DNA from: Oscillospiraceae bacterium
GTDB lineage: Bacteria; Bacillota; Clostridia; Oscillospirales; Ruminococcaceae
Length of the DNA: 14,686 bases
NCBI GenBank assembly: GCA_019420135.1
Contig: JAHZHS010000043.1
Location: 1-14,686, forward strand
Direction of reading: 5' to 3'
Under the pieces are notes generated by a model that had not been told where the DNA came from, did not search any database, and saw only the letters and a list, made by a program, of their open reading frames with translations. Position numbers and translations under genes: made by a program. This document shows positions 1 to 7,418 of this stretch, one piece after another; position 1 is the first letter of the stretch, and every line of letters begins with the position of its first letter.

Positions 1-277
1 CCGACAGGTCCACCCCGTCGGCCTTGATGAGCTCGATCAGCCGGTGCAGCTGGTAGGGGGCAATGAAGGTATAGACCGGGTAGCAGAACAGGACCAGCTC
101 CGCGTCCTGCAGGGCGTCGCGCACGGGGGCAAAGTCCTTCTCATAGCTTTTGATGCGCTGGCCCACCGGCAGAAAAGTGAAGGTATGTTCCGGGTGCAGC
201 GCCTGGAGATACAGTGCCGTGTGTACGGTGGTGGAATTCTTCCCCTTGGGGCTGGCGTTCAACACAAGAATTTTCAT
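1..277 (-). CDS. Flavodoxin-fold NAD(P)H-dependent oxidoreductase, 5' part only
   Basis: The first 92 codons of a gene that runs off the left edge. The protein begins MKILVLNASPKGKNSTT, the beta-strand plus phosphate-binding loop (NASPKGxxS) that holds FMN in flavodoxin-like NAD(P)H oxidoreductases. A later CYPVYTFIAPYQLHRLIELI stretch matches the family's second flavin-contacting loop and following helix. These enzymes use NAD(P)H to reduce flavin, quinones or other small acceptors in the cytoplasm; the substrate cannot be told from this fragment. The start is fixed by CGGAGGAAACCGC immediately before ATG at 277. A good promoter lies about 85 bases upstream, so it is probably the first gene of its transcript. 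It is divergent from the XRE regulator at 570, which might control it. Some relatives carry a C-terminal ferredoxin domain; this cannot be checked here. Confidence 0.85.
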   Translation of the reverse strand, partial: MKILVLNASPKGKNSTTVHTALYLQALHPEHTFTFLPVGQRIKSYEKDFAPVRDALQDAELVLFCYPVYTFIAPYQLHRLIELIKADGVDLS

Positions 278-361
278 GCGGTTTCCTCCGATTGCTGTGG
301 CAGGCGGGTCCTGTCCCCGACGAAAGCGGGGGAGAGGGCCGGAATCTTATGATACAATCCT

Positions 362-391
362 ATTATAGGGTCCGCAGGCTCTTTCCGTCAA
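362..391 (-). promoter_or_regulatory. Promoter of the flavodoxin-fold gene
   Basis: Read on the minus strand, a TTGACG -35 box (386-391) and a perfect TATAAT -10 box (362-367) are separated by 18 bases. The start codon at 277 lies about 80 bases downstream. This is the best sigma-A-type match seen in the window. The -35 box sits inside a larger nested inverted repeat (384-447). Confidence 0.65.
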
Positions 392-447
392 TGTGCCGGA
401 CGGGGCGGAGGGGCGCCCCGTCATATCCGCCGGACGGACCTGACGGA
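384..447. promoter_or_regulatory. Nested inverted repeats between divergent promoters
   Basis: An outer pair TCCGTCA (384-390) and TGACGGA (441-447) encloses an inner perfect pair GACGGGGCG (399-407) and CGCCCCGTC (414-422) with a 6-base spacer. The outer left arm overlaps the -35 box of the minus-strand promoter and the right arm lies about 40 bases before the plus-strand one. The position suits an operator shared by the flavodoxin-fold gene and the XRE gene. The inner hairpin lacks a T-run, so it is not a typical terminator. Confidence 0.4.
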
Positions 448-486
448 TGGTTAAAAAAATCTGCCTGCCGCTTAACCACGCCTCTC

Positions 487-516
487 TTGTGGGGGCAGGG
501 ATGCCTTTGGTACAAT
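487..516 (+). promoter_or_regulatory. Candidate promoter of the XRE regulator
   Basis: TTGTGG (487-492) and TACAAT (511-516) are separated by 18 bases, and the chosen start codon at 570 lies 53 bases downstream of the -10 box. The -10 box matches consensus at five of six positions and the -35 at four. Confidence 0.5.
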
Positions 517-569
517 ACAGGTACAGACCGCGCGGGAAAAAAATCCAGGACAGGAAAGGCTGGTTTGCT

Positions 570-1658
570 ATGGAATGCACCTCTCAGACCCTCGGCGGCA
601 GGATCGCCGCTCTGCGCAAGGCAAAAGGCTTGACCCAGGAACAGCTGGCCGCGCGGGTGGGAATATCCGCCCCGGCGGTGAGCAAGTGGGAGACGGACAG
701 TTCCTGCCCGGACATTGCCCTGCTCTGCCCGCTGGCCCGGGCGCTGGACACCAATGTGGATACGCTGCTGCAATTTGAGGAGACCCTCCCCGACAGCGAG
801 GTGACCCTCCGCCTCAACGCCATCCTGGGGCAGGCGATGGCCGACGGCACCGAGGCAGGCTGGGAGGAGGCGGAGCAGCGGCTGGACGATCTGCTCCACC
901 AGTATCCCAACTGTACCGCGCTGCTCTTCAATGCAACGGCGGCCTGTGACTCGTTCCAGCTGTTTTTCCCAAAAGCGGATGAATCCCGGAAACAGAAATG
1001 GAAATCCCGCAAGCGGGAACTGCTGCAAAGGGTGCGTGCATCCGGCAGCAGCGCCTACTGGCAGGCAGCCACCGTGGGGCTGGCCTCCCTGGAGATCGCG
1101 GAGGGAGACCCCGAACAGGGCGCCGCCCTGCTGCGGGAACTGCCGGAACCTGTGGGGGACCCCTCCTTCGTCTGGGTCACCTATTATCTGAAAAAGAAGG
1201 AGCCGGACAAGGCTCTGGAACTGACCCAGAAGCAGCTGTACCGCGCGGTCATCCAGGCGCAGACCAGCCTGGCTACCCTGATGAGTGCCAGACTTCTCCC
1301 CGACGGAGCCGGGCGCCGTAAGGCCTGTGAAGCCTATCGGATACTGGCGCAGACCTTCGGTCTGCCGGACATGAGCGACGGCCTGGAGCTGGAACTCTGC
1401 CTGGAGAAAGGGGACATCCGGCAGGCGGCGGATTGTTTTGTGCGGTATGTCCGAGCCATGCGCCGGCTGGCGGAATTGCCGGAGCCGCAGCTGTTCTCTC
1501 CGGGCATGGCAAACGCCTCCGGGGCGCAGAGAGAGACCGCCTCCCGGGAAATGCGCCGGATGCTGTTTGAGGAGGTCACCAAAGACGAGCGCTGCCGCCC
1601 GCTGTGGGATTTCCCGGAGTGTGTGGCTGCCCGGGATTCCCTGTGCCAGGAGCTGTGA
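570..1658 (+). CDS. XRE-family transcriptional regulator with long C-terminal helical domain
   Basis: A 362-residue protein. Residues 11-67 form a Cro/C1-type DNA-binding domain: RIAALRKAKGLTQEQLAARV, then GISAPAVSKWETD as recognition helix, then a region that ends in LARALDTNVDTLLQF. The remaining 290 residues are mostly helical, with repeat-like pairs such as LEIAEGDPEQGAALLRELPE and KKKEPDKALELTQKQL, suggesting a TPR-like peptide- or ligand-sensing part, but no known domain is certain. The ATG at 570 is preferred to an upstream in-frame start at 447, because homology begins just after it, AGGAAAGG lies upstream, and the predicted promoter falls between the two. It is transcribed away from the flavodoxin-fold gene, and nested inverted repeats lie between them. 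It probably regulates itself or that neighbour. The target is unknown. Confidence 0.85.
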   Translation: MECTSQTLGGRIAALRKAKGLTQEQLAARVGISAPAVSKWETDSSCPDIALLCPLARALDTNVDTLLQFEETLPDSEVTLRLNAILGQAMADGTEAGWEEAEQRLDDLLHQYPNCTALLFNATAACDSFQLFFPKADESRKQKWKSRKRELLQRVRASGSSAYWQAATVGLASLEIAEGDPEQGAALLRELPEPVGDPSFVWVTYYLKKKEPDKALELTQKQLYRAVIQAQTSLATLMSARLLPDGAGRRKACEAYRILAQTFGLPDMSDGLELELCLEKGDIRQAADCFVRYVRAMRRLAELPEPQLFSPGMANASGAQRETASREMRRMLFEEVTKDERCRPLWDFPECVAARDSLCQEL

Positions 1659-1678
1659 CCCTCCTGCAAATGAATAGG

Positions 1679-1727
1679 AAACGACCTCCCGCATCCGGAT
1701 ACCGTCCGGGGCGGGAGGTCGTTTTTT
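1679..1727 (+). terminator. Intrinsic terminator after the XRE gene
   Basis: AACGACCTCCCGC pairs with the complementary arm ending at 1724, with an additional inner CCGGA/TCCGG pairing, and the hairpin runs into six T residues. It lies between convergent genes. On the minus strand the tail is only GTTTCC, so it may act weakly for the kinase gene as well. Confidence 0.9.
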
Positions 1728-1736
1728 GCAGCGGAT

Positions 1737-3047
1737 CTACTGCAAGGGCAGCATGACCTTGGCGGTGAAATAGCCCTCCTCCATGGAATAGTTGAGGATG
1801 CCGTCGCAGCGGCGGACGGTCTGGGCAATGATCTTGGTGCCGTAGCCGTGGCGGGTGGTGTCCGCCTTGGTGGTGTGCAGCAGGGGATTGCGGGCCAGCA
1901 CATCCCCCGCCGTGCGGTTGGCCACGATGCAGACCAGGTAGCCGGGAATGGTCTTGATGGACACTCGGATCTGGGCATCCGTCAGACCGGTGCTGGCCTC
2001 GATGGCGTTGTCCAGCAGGTTGAGCAGGATGGTGCACAGGGCGTTCTCGTCCAGATGAAGCTGGGCGGACAGCACCACCTCCACCAGGGTGGGGATCTTC
2101 TGCTCCCGGGCTTTGCGCAGCTTGTGGTTGAGCAGATAGTCCAGCAGGACGTTGCCGGTCTCCACCTGGTTCAGCCGGGTCAGATCATCCCCCGTCACCT
2201 TTTCCAGATATTGTTCCAGCTCCTCCAGCTTGTTCTGGCGCACCAGGGTCTGGATGTAAAAGTAACGGTTTTTCAGCTCATGGCGCTCCTTGCGCAGCTG
2301 CTCCTCCATCTGGGCGGAGTAGCGGTATTTTTCCAGCTGGGCATCGCTCTGGGCCAGCTGCATGGTCATGCGGTGCTGTTCCTCATAGCCGTGGGTGATG
2401 AGAAAAATGTAATAGTAGGCCACCGGCAGATTGGTGAGCAGGATGCCGCAGCAGACGGGCAGCATGTACCGGGACAGCCACGGCACCGCGTTGATGAGCA
2501 CAAATCCCAGCAGCATGCTGAGGGGAAAGTACAGCGCGGGGAGCATCTGATAGGGCGGCAGGTGCAGGGTGGATACAATGGGAAACCGGACAAACAGCCA
2601 GAACAGCAGAAGCAGCGTCGCCAGCAGCAGGGCGTTGGTGGCCACGTCCCACACCGCGTAGACCGGCCGGGGCATGGCGGTCTCCTGCTCGTACAGCGGC
2701 AGACAGACCATCTTGAAGATCTGCACAAAGGCGGTGCAGAAACTGATGTAGATGAGCTTGTAAAAGATGCCCCGCCGCAGCAAAAGGTGGGAGGTCACCA
2801 GCAGCGTCACCACCAGCCCGCCGAAATTGTACCAGTAGGGCAGCAGCAGGCCCCGCTGTTTGCACAGGACCTGGGGCAGGGTATAGCACAGCAGATAAGC
2901 CCCGGTGGAGAGCAGGGTGAAGGCGGCGGGGGTGACCCAGGGCCGCCGCCCGCCGCAAAGGTGATGGATGATGTATGCCATGGCGGCACAGACCAGAATG
3001 CCGTCCAGCTCCACCAGACGGTAAAAATCATAAAAAGGCTGCCACAT
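1737..3047 (-). CDS. AgrC-like GHKL-type sensor histidine kinase
   Basis: A 436-residue membrane kinase. Residues 1 to about 220 contain roughly six hydrophobic segments with very short loops, as in peptide-sensing AgrC-like kinases. A charged helical stretch follows with the phosphoacceptor-type motif RHELKN (His about 256). The C-terminal GHKL ATPase domain shows the N box LLNLLDNAIEAS (about 343-354) and a G box HGYGTKII (about 400-407). It should autophosphorylate and pass the phosphate to the regulator encoded just upstream, whose stop codon lies 11 bases before this start. The ATG at 3047 is preferred to a GTG at 3062 because GGAGGG lies just before the ATG, although the spacing is tight, while the GTG has no ribosome site and overlaps the regulator's stop. 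No AgrD-like peptide gene or AgrB protease is visible nearby, so the signal may be a sugar or another compound. Confidence 0.88.
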   Translation of the reverse strand: MWQPFYDFYRLVELDGILVCAAMAYIIHHLCGGRRPWVTPAAFTLLSTGAYLLCYTLPQVLCKQRGLLLPYWYNFGGLVVTLLVTSHLLLRRGIFYKLIYISFCTAFVQIFKMVCLPLYEQETAMPRPVYAVWDVATNALLLATLLLLFWLFVRFPIVSTLHLPPYQMLPALYFPLSMLLGFVLINAVPWLSRYMLPVCCGILLTNLPVAYYYIFLITHGYEEQHRMTMQLAQSDAQLEKYRYSAQMEEQLRKERHELKNRYFYIQTLVRQNKLEELEQYLEKVTGDDLTRLNQVETGNVLLDYLLNHKLRKAREQKIPTLVEVVLSAQLHLDENALCTILLNLLDNAIEASTGLTDAQIRVSIKTIPGYLVCIVANRTAGDVLARNPLLHTTKADTTRHGYGTKIIAQTVRRCDGILNYSMEEGYFTAKVMLPLQ

Positions 3048-3058
3048 AGGCCCTCCGT

Positions 3059-3775
3059 TCACTGGGTGTTGTAGGACAGGAATTTCTGCTTGATCTCGTT
3101 TTCCCGCCCTCGGCTGATGGGAAGTTCGGCGCCGTTGGACAGGCGCAGAAAATTCTTCCCGATATAGCGGATGGCCTCACAGTTGACCAGATAGCTGCGG
3201 TGCGGCTTCAGAAAGGGCTGGTGGGCCAGCTTGGCCTCGATGTCCGCCAGCTTGCAGCGCACAAGAGTCTCGTTGCTGCTGGTCACCACGCGGCAGTCCT
3301 TGCGCTGGGCCTCTATGTACAGGATGGTGTGGATGTCAAAGGAATAGATGTCCCCGGAGGGGGATTCCTCCACTGTCAGCACACTGTGGGCGGCACGGTG
3401 CAGCTGCGCCACACAGTCCCGCACCAGGGCAGGCAGCTGGCTTTCGTACTGGGACTTGCGGATAAACCGGAAAGGCTGTACCTCAAAGGTCTGAAAGACC
3501 AGGGCGTCTTTCTGGGAGATGAACACCACCAGGGCGTCGGGGGAGAGGGCGCGGATGCGCCGGCAGACCTCGATGCCGTCCATGCCGGGCATCTCAATGT
3601 CCAGAAAGATCAGGTCATAGTGATAATGCAGCTCGTACATTTCCAGAAATTCCGGTCCGCTGCCGAAGGTCTCGAAACTGACGGCAGCACCCTCCCGGCG
3701 GAATGCCTCGGCCATGGTGTCGCGGAAATACTGGGAGAACCGGGCCTCGTCCTCCACGATGGCAGCACGATACAT
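3059..3775 (-). CDS. LytTR-family response regulator (AgrA/LytR type)
   Basis: A 238-residue cytoplasmic regulator. Residues 1 to about 120 are a receiver domain: acidic pair E8-D9, phosphoacceptor D59 in LIFLDIEMPGMDG, Ser87 in VVFISQ and Lys107. Residues about 133-235 are a LytTR DNA-binding domain, with IEAQRKDCRVV, FLKPHRSYLVNCEAI and LSNGAELPISR typical of that fold. The ATG at 3775 is chosen over in-frame starts further upstream because AGAAGG lies at a suitable distance and the receiver begins at once after it. It is co-transcribed with the kinase and is divergent from the GH3 gene. Direct repeats in the shared upstream region suit LytTR proteins, which bind paired direct repeats, so it probably activates the GH3 gene and may also control its own operon. 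Confidence 0.9.
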   Translation of the reverse strand: MYRAAIVEDEARFSQYFRDTMAEAFRREGAAVSFETFGSGPEFLEMYELHYHYDLIFLDIEMPGMDGIEVCRRIRALSPDALVVFISQKDALVFQTFEVQPFRFIRKSQYESQLPALVRDCVAQLHRAAHSVLTVEESPSGDIYSFDIHTILYIEAQRKDCRVVTSSNETLVRCKLADIEAKLAHQPFLKPHRSYLVNCEAIRYIGKNFLRLSNGAELPISRGRENEIKQKFLSYNTQ

Positions 3776-3807
3776 GCGGTGCCTTCTTTCTTTCATTTCT
3801 TTATCTA

Positions 3808-3836
3808 ATCTTAACAAAAATCACAAACTGATTCAA
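3808..3836 (-). promoter_or_regulatory. Candidate promoter of the two-component operon
   Basis: On the minus strand, TTGAAT (3831-3836) and TAAGAT (3808-3813) are separated by 17 bases, about 33 bases upstream of the regulator's start codon. Each box matches consensus at four of six positions. It is plausible but not strong. Confidence 0.4.
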
Positions 3837-3860
3837 TCAATACTGGCATCTATGCCGATA

Positions 3861-3891
3861 CATTTCGTACCGCATGGCTGCATTTCGTACC
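3861..3891. promoter_or_regulatory. Paired direct repeats, likely LytTR regulator binding site
   Basis: CATTTCGTACC occurs at 3861-3871 and again exactly at 3881-3891. The 20-bp period is close to two helical turns, so both copies face the same side of the DNA. LytTR proteins such as AgrA and ComE bind two direct repeats with about a 21-bp period, and the core CATTTCG resembles the ComE half-site CAnTTca. The site lies between the LytTR regulator gene and the GH3 gene. A poor extended -10-like TGCTAAGCT (3918-3926) lies downstream, as expected for an activator-dependent promoter. The function is inferred. Confidence 0.55.
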
Positions 3892-3982
3892 CAAAAGCCG
3901 TTTTTTGCCACTTTTTGTGCTAAGCTGAGGATCGAAAAAGGCCGCACCTGTGCGGAAATTATCAAGGAGAAGGAGAATTGCT

Positions 3983-6900
3983 ATGGCAAACAAGAAAAGC
4001 AGCAAACTGCCTGCAGTGCTGTTGGCCCTGTTACTTGCGGTAACGATCGTGGTCAACGTGGTGCTGTCGGTGCCGCTGTACACGGTCATGAACATGTACT
4101 TCGGCAAGGGCGATGCGATCGTGGAAGAAAACGAGAACAGCGCCAATCTCAATTCCAACTATTATACCTCCGCCTACCAGTCCCCTGAGGAGATGGAGGC
4201 GGCAGCCCAGGACCTGGCCGCCGAGGTCGAGTCGGAGGGCGTTGTCCTGCTGAAAAACGACAACGCCGCCCTGCCCCTGACCGATGAGGAGACCTCGGTC
4301 TCGCTGTTCGGCCGTACCAGCGTGGATCCCATCTACACCGGCGCGGGCAGCGCCGCCACCGAGAGCAGCCCTGTGGATTACAAGACCGCCTTTGAGGAGG
4401 CCGGTTTCTCGGTGAACCCCACCCTCTATGATTTCTACGCCAACCATTCCATTTCCACCACCAAGGTGGATGTGACCATGCAGACCGGCATGGGCCCCAT
4501 GCCCGCCAGCTACACCGGCCGCGGCTTCCTGTCCTCCATGGGCACCGCCATGTTCATCAACGACATCATTGCCGAAGTTCCCGTGTCCGACTATCCTGCC
4601 GATCTGGCAGACAGCTGCAAGACCTACGGCGACGCGGCCATCGTGATCCTGGGCCGTGTGGGCGGCGAGGGCTGCGACCTGCCTGTGGACATGAGCGAGT
4701 ATGCTCCCCGGGAGGAGGACAAGGACAAGCATTATCTGGAACTCAGCAGCATTGAGGAAGAGATGCTTGCCTACGTCAAGGGCCTGAAGGATGCCGGCAC
4801 CGTCAAGAAGATCGTGGTGGTGCTCAACACCGCCAACACCATGGAACTGGATTTCCTGGACGATGCGGCTTACGGCATTGACGCCGCCATCTGGGTGGGC
4901 TGCCTGGGTGACCAGGGCAGCCGCGGCGTGGTCTCCGTCCTGGACGGCGACGTCACCCCCAGCGGCCATACCGTGGACACCTACGTCTACGACCTGACCA
5001 AGGACCCCAGCTACGTCAACTTTGACGATACCTTCTACACCAACGTGGACGGCTCCATCGGCGGCTACGAATCCGGCCGTTTCAACGAGTACGAGGAAGG
5101 CATCTACGTCGGCTACCGTTACTATGAGACCGCTGCCGCCGAGGCCATGAACGGCAACTATCCCGGCTTCGACTACGATACCGCCGTGCAGTATCCCTTC
5201 GGCTACGGCCTGAGCTACACCACCTTCGACATGGCCTTTGAGGGTACCCCCACCTTTGAGAACGATACCTTCACCTTCAATGTCAAGGTCACCAACACCG
5301 GTGATACTTACAGCGGCAAGCAGGTTGTCCAGCTCTATGCCGAGGCACCCTACACCCCCGGCGGCATTGAGAAGTCCAAGGTCGTCCTGGTCGCCTACGA
5401 CAAGACCGACCTGCTGGCTCCTGGCGAGAGCCAGACTCTGACCCTGACCGTGAACAAGGACGATCTGGCCAGCTACGACTACAAGAACAACGGCTGCTAT
5501 GTGCTGGATGCAGGCAGCTATACCTTCTATCTGAGCGAAAACGCCCACAGCTGGGCGAACATCGCCGCCGATGACGCTACCAAGTGCTATACCTGCTCTC
5601 TGGATCAGGAGATCTACAGCGGCGACAACAAGCGCGACAGCGATGCCGTGGCCGCCACAAACCAGTTTGACGAAGTCTCCGCCATGTTCACCGACACCCC
5701 GGAGACGGGCAAGCCTTTGAACATGAGCCGTGCCGACTTCGCAGGCACCTTCCCCACTGCTCCTACTGCGGCGGATACCGAGGCGGAGCCCGAGACCAAG
5801 GCTGAGCTGGAGACCGTCTTTGATGAGGAGACCGATCCCTTGCTGGGCAACGAGGAGGGCAGCCTGGCCTACGCGGCCCAGGCTCCCACCACCAAGGCGG
5901 ACAACGGCCTGTCCCTCATCGCCCTGCGCGGAGCCGACTATGATGACGAGCGCTGGGAGCTGCTGCTGGACGAGCTGGACATGTCTGAAGTCGCCCCCAT
6001 GCTGGCCAACGCCGGCTACAACACCGCCGAGATGCTCAGCGTAGGCAAGCCCGCCACCCTGGATTACGACGGCCCTCTGGGCTGGTCTACTTGGGTCTCC
6101 GCCAGCGGCGGAGAGGCCATCTGCACCGGCTTCCCGGCCGAGGAACTGCTGGCCGCTACCTGGAACACCGACCTGGCCTATCAGGTCGGCCTGATGATCG
6201 GTGAGCAGGGCCTGAACAACGGCTTCAACGGCTGGTATGCTCCCGCCATGAATACCCACCGCAGCGCATTCGCAGGACGCAACTACGAGTACGCTTCCGA
6301 GGACGGCCTGCTGGCCGGCACCATCACCGCCAACGAGGTCTCCGGCGCCATGCAGATGGGCGTGTTCTGCTACCTCAAGCACTTCGCCCTCAACGACAAG
6401 GAGGACGGCCGCAACGGTATCGCCACCTGGGCAAACGAGCAGGCCATCCGTGAGATCTATCTCAAACCTTTCGAGGTGTGCGTCAAGACCGCGAAGGCCA
6501 CCATCAGCTACAACGACGAGGACGGCGTGCAGCAGACCCGCGAGATCCGCGCCGCCACCGGCATCATGAGCGCCTACAACCGCATCGGCACCAAGTGGTC
6601 CGGCGCCAACTACGGCCTCATGACCCAGATCCTGCGTAACGAGTGGGGCTTTGACGGTGCAGTCGTCTCCGACTACTTCGGCGGTTCCGCCTACATGGAT
6701 ACCGACGAGGGCCTGCGCGCCGGCAACGACCTGATGCTCAACACCTTCGCCGACGGTTCCCTCACCGACAGCACCTCCGCCACCGCCCAGACCGCCATGC
6801 GCAAGGCGGCCCACAACGTCCTGTACATGGTCGTCAACAGCAACGCCATGCAGGGCATTGCCTCCGGCGTGACCATCCGCTACGATCTGGCCGGCTGGCA

Positions 6901-6988
6901 GAAAGTGATGTACGCATGCGACGCTGTCGTGGCTGTCATCCTGATTGCCGGTGTGGCACTGATCCTGCGCAAGAAGAAGAAAGCATAA
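3983..6988 (+). CDS. Membrane-anchored GH3 glycosidase (beta-glucosidase type) with permuted domain order
   Basis: A 1001-residue protein, probably removing glucose or xylose from the non-reducing ends of plant beta-glycans or saponins at the outer membrane face. Its order is reversed compared with most GH3 enzymes. Residues about 60-400 are the usual C-terminal alpha/beta domain (SEGVVLLKNDNAALPL, then EGIYVGYRYYE), and YPFGYGLSYTTF sits near 404-415. An FnIII-like domain occupies about 415-520. The (beta/alpha)8 domain comes last, with LDYDGPLGW, NGWYAPAMNTHRS, KHFALNDKEDGRN (from 799) and the catalytic nucleophile Asp897 in GFDGAVVSDYFG. A hydrophobic segment follows the N-terminal MANKKSSK, and another (about 975-995) precedes the C-terminal RKKKKA. 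Both charge patterns put the ends inside and the enzyme outside. The ATG at 3983 follows AAGGAGAAGGAG; a GTG at 3950 is rejected. This permutation is known from Ruminococcus albus and Butyrivibrio fibrisolvens GH3 enzymes. Substrate specificity is not readable. Confidence 0.9.
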   Translation: MANKKSSKLPAVLLALLLAVTIVVNVVLSVPLYTVMNMYFGKGDAIVEENENSANLNSNYYTSAYQSPEEMEAAAQDLAAEVESEGVVLLKNDNAALPLTDEETSVSLFGRTSVDPIYTGAGSAATESSPVDYKTAFEEAGFSVNPTLYDFYANHSISTTKVDVTMQTGMGPMPASYTGRGFLSSMGTAMFINDIIAEVPVSDYPADLADSCKTYGDAAIVILGRVGGEGCDLPVDMSEYAPREEDKDKHYLELSSIEEEMLAYVKGLKDAGTVKKIVVVLNTANTMELDFLDDAAYGIDAAIWVGCLGDQGSRGVVSVLDGDVTPSGHTVDTYVYDLTKDPSYVNFDDTFYTNVDGSIGGYESGRFNEYEEGIYVGYRYYETAAAEAMNGNYPGFDYDTAVQYPFGYGLSYTTFDMAFEGTPTFENDTFTFNVKVTNTGDTYSGKQVVQLYAEAPYTPGGIEKSKVVLVAYDKTDLLAPGESQTLTLTVNKDDLASYDYKNNGCYVLDAGSYTFYLSENAHSWANIAADDATKCYTCSLDQEIYSGDNKRDSDAVAATNQFDEVSAMFTDTPETGKPLNMSRADFAGTFPTAPTAADTEAEPETKAELETVFDEETDPLLGNEEGSLAYAAQAPTTKADNGLSLIALRGADYDDERWELLLDELDMSEVAPMLANAGYNTAEMLSVGKPATLDYDGPLGWSTWVSASGGEAICTGFPAEELLAATWNTDLAYQVGLMIGEQGLNNGFNGWYAPAMNTHRSAFAGRNYEYASEDGLLAGTITANEVSGAMQMGVFCYLKHFALNDKEDGRNGIATWANEQAIREIYLKPFEVCVKTAKATISYNDEDGVQQTREIRAATGIMSAYNRIGTKWSGANYGLMTQILRNEWGFDGAVVSDYFGGSAYMDTDEGLRAGNDLMLNTFADGSLTDSTSATAQTAMRKAAHNVLYMVVNSNAMQGIASGVTIRYDLAGWQKVMYACDAVVAVILIAGVALILRKKKKA

Positions 6989-7001
6989 GCCTCCTGTTTC
7001 A

Positions 7002-7040
7002 GGGGCGGCAGACTGAGGAAAGAGCCTGCCGCCTCTTTTT
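7002..7040 (+). terminator. Terminator of the GH3 gene
   Basis: GGCGGCAG (7004-7011) pairs with CTGCCGCC (7026-7033), and the stem is followed by CTTTTT. It lies 13 bases after the GH3 stop codon. Confidence 0.85.
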
Positions 7041-7133
7041 GTGTGTATGCCCCTTGTCTGATCCCGGCGGTGTGGCTCTGAATCGTGTCCGGCAGCCTCT
7101 GCGGAAGCGCCCCTTTGATCAGATCCACCGCTG

Positions 7134-7172
7134 AAAAGCCCGTCTGCAGAATTGACGCAGGCGGGCTTTTTT
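7134..7172 (+). terminator. Second hairpin terminator, possibly bidirectional
   Basis: AAAAGCCCGTCTGC (7134-7147) pairs with GCAGGCGGGCTTTT (7157-7170) with one G-U pair, and the run continues TTTTTT. The opposite strand also ends in TTTT. It stands about 95 bases after the first terminator with no gene between, so it may be a backup or the end of an unseen small transcript. Confidence 0.75.
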
Positions 7173-7384
7173 GTTTACAGGATTCCGGCATGATGCACAG
7201 AAAATGCAACGGATTTTGTTGGCATTGCCAAACCCGCAGGGAAGGCGGCTGCAGACCACCTCTGGGCTCATGGCCGCCGGACAACGAACAAAAATATTGT
7301 ACAAAAAATCGATGAAAAATTTGTGGGATGCACGAATGGAATGCAGGCGGCGGTTGTTGTACACTAAACACGTTGAACGGATAA

Positions 7385-7398
7385 GAATACGCATTCAC
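7385..7398. promoter_or_regulatory. LacI-type operator in the regulator's leader
   Basis: GAATACGCATTCAC differs at one base from the central GAATACGTATTCAC of the perfect palindrome at 8422-8443. It ends about 20 bases before the LacI start codon, which suggests autoregulation. Confidence 0.6.
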
Positions 7399-7418
7399 AG
7401 CAAGGGGGAAGGATACCG

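Larger units (their letters stand above)
6989..7418. other. Gene-free spacer between GH3 gene and LacI regulator
   Basis: No convincing gene lies in these 430 bases; the short frames present have no ribosome sites and no recognisable product. The stretch contains two terminator hairpins (7002-7040 and 7134-7172), a perfect 13-bp palindrome TTGGCATTGCCAA (7219-7231), an AT-rich patch with TTGTACAA (7297-7304), and the operator-like sequence in the regulator leader (7385-7398). A clear -35/-10 pair for the LacI gene was not found; TTGTAC (7357-7362) with weak -10 sequences near 7380 is the best option. Confidence 0.6.

Noticed and set aside
3776..3982. A possible AgrD-like signalling peptide gene beside the AgrC-like kinase
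   Set aside because: No short frame with a ribosome site and a peptide-like sequence is present on either strand, and no AgrB protease is nearby.
4031..6814. A 927-residue minus-strand frame opposite the GH3 gene
   Set aside because: It is Gly/Val/His-rich mirror coding of the GH3 gene with no motifs of its own.
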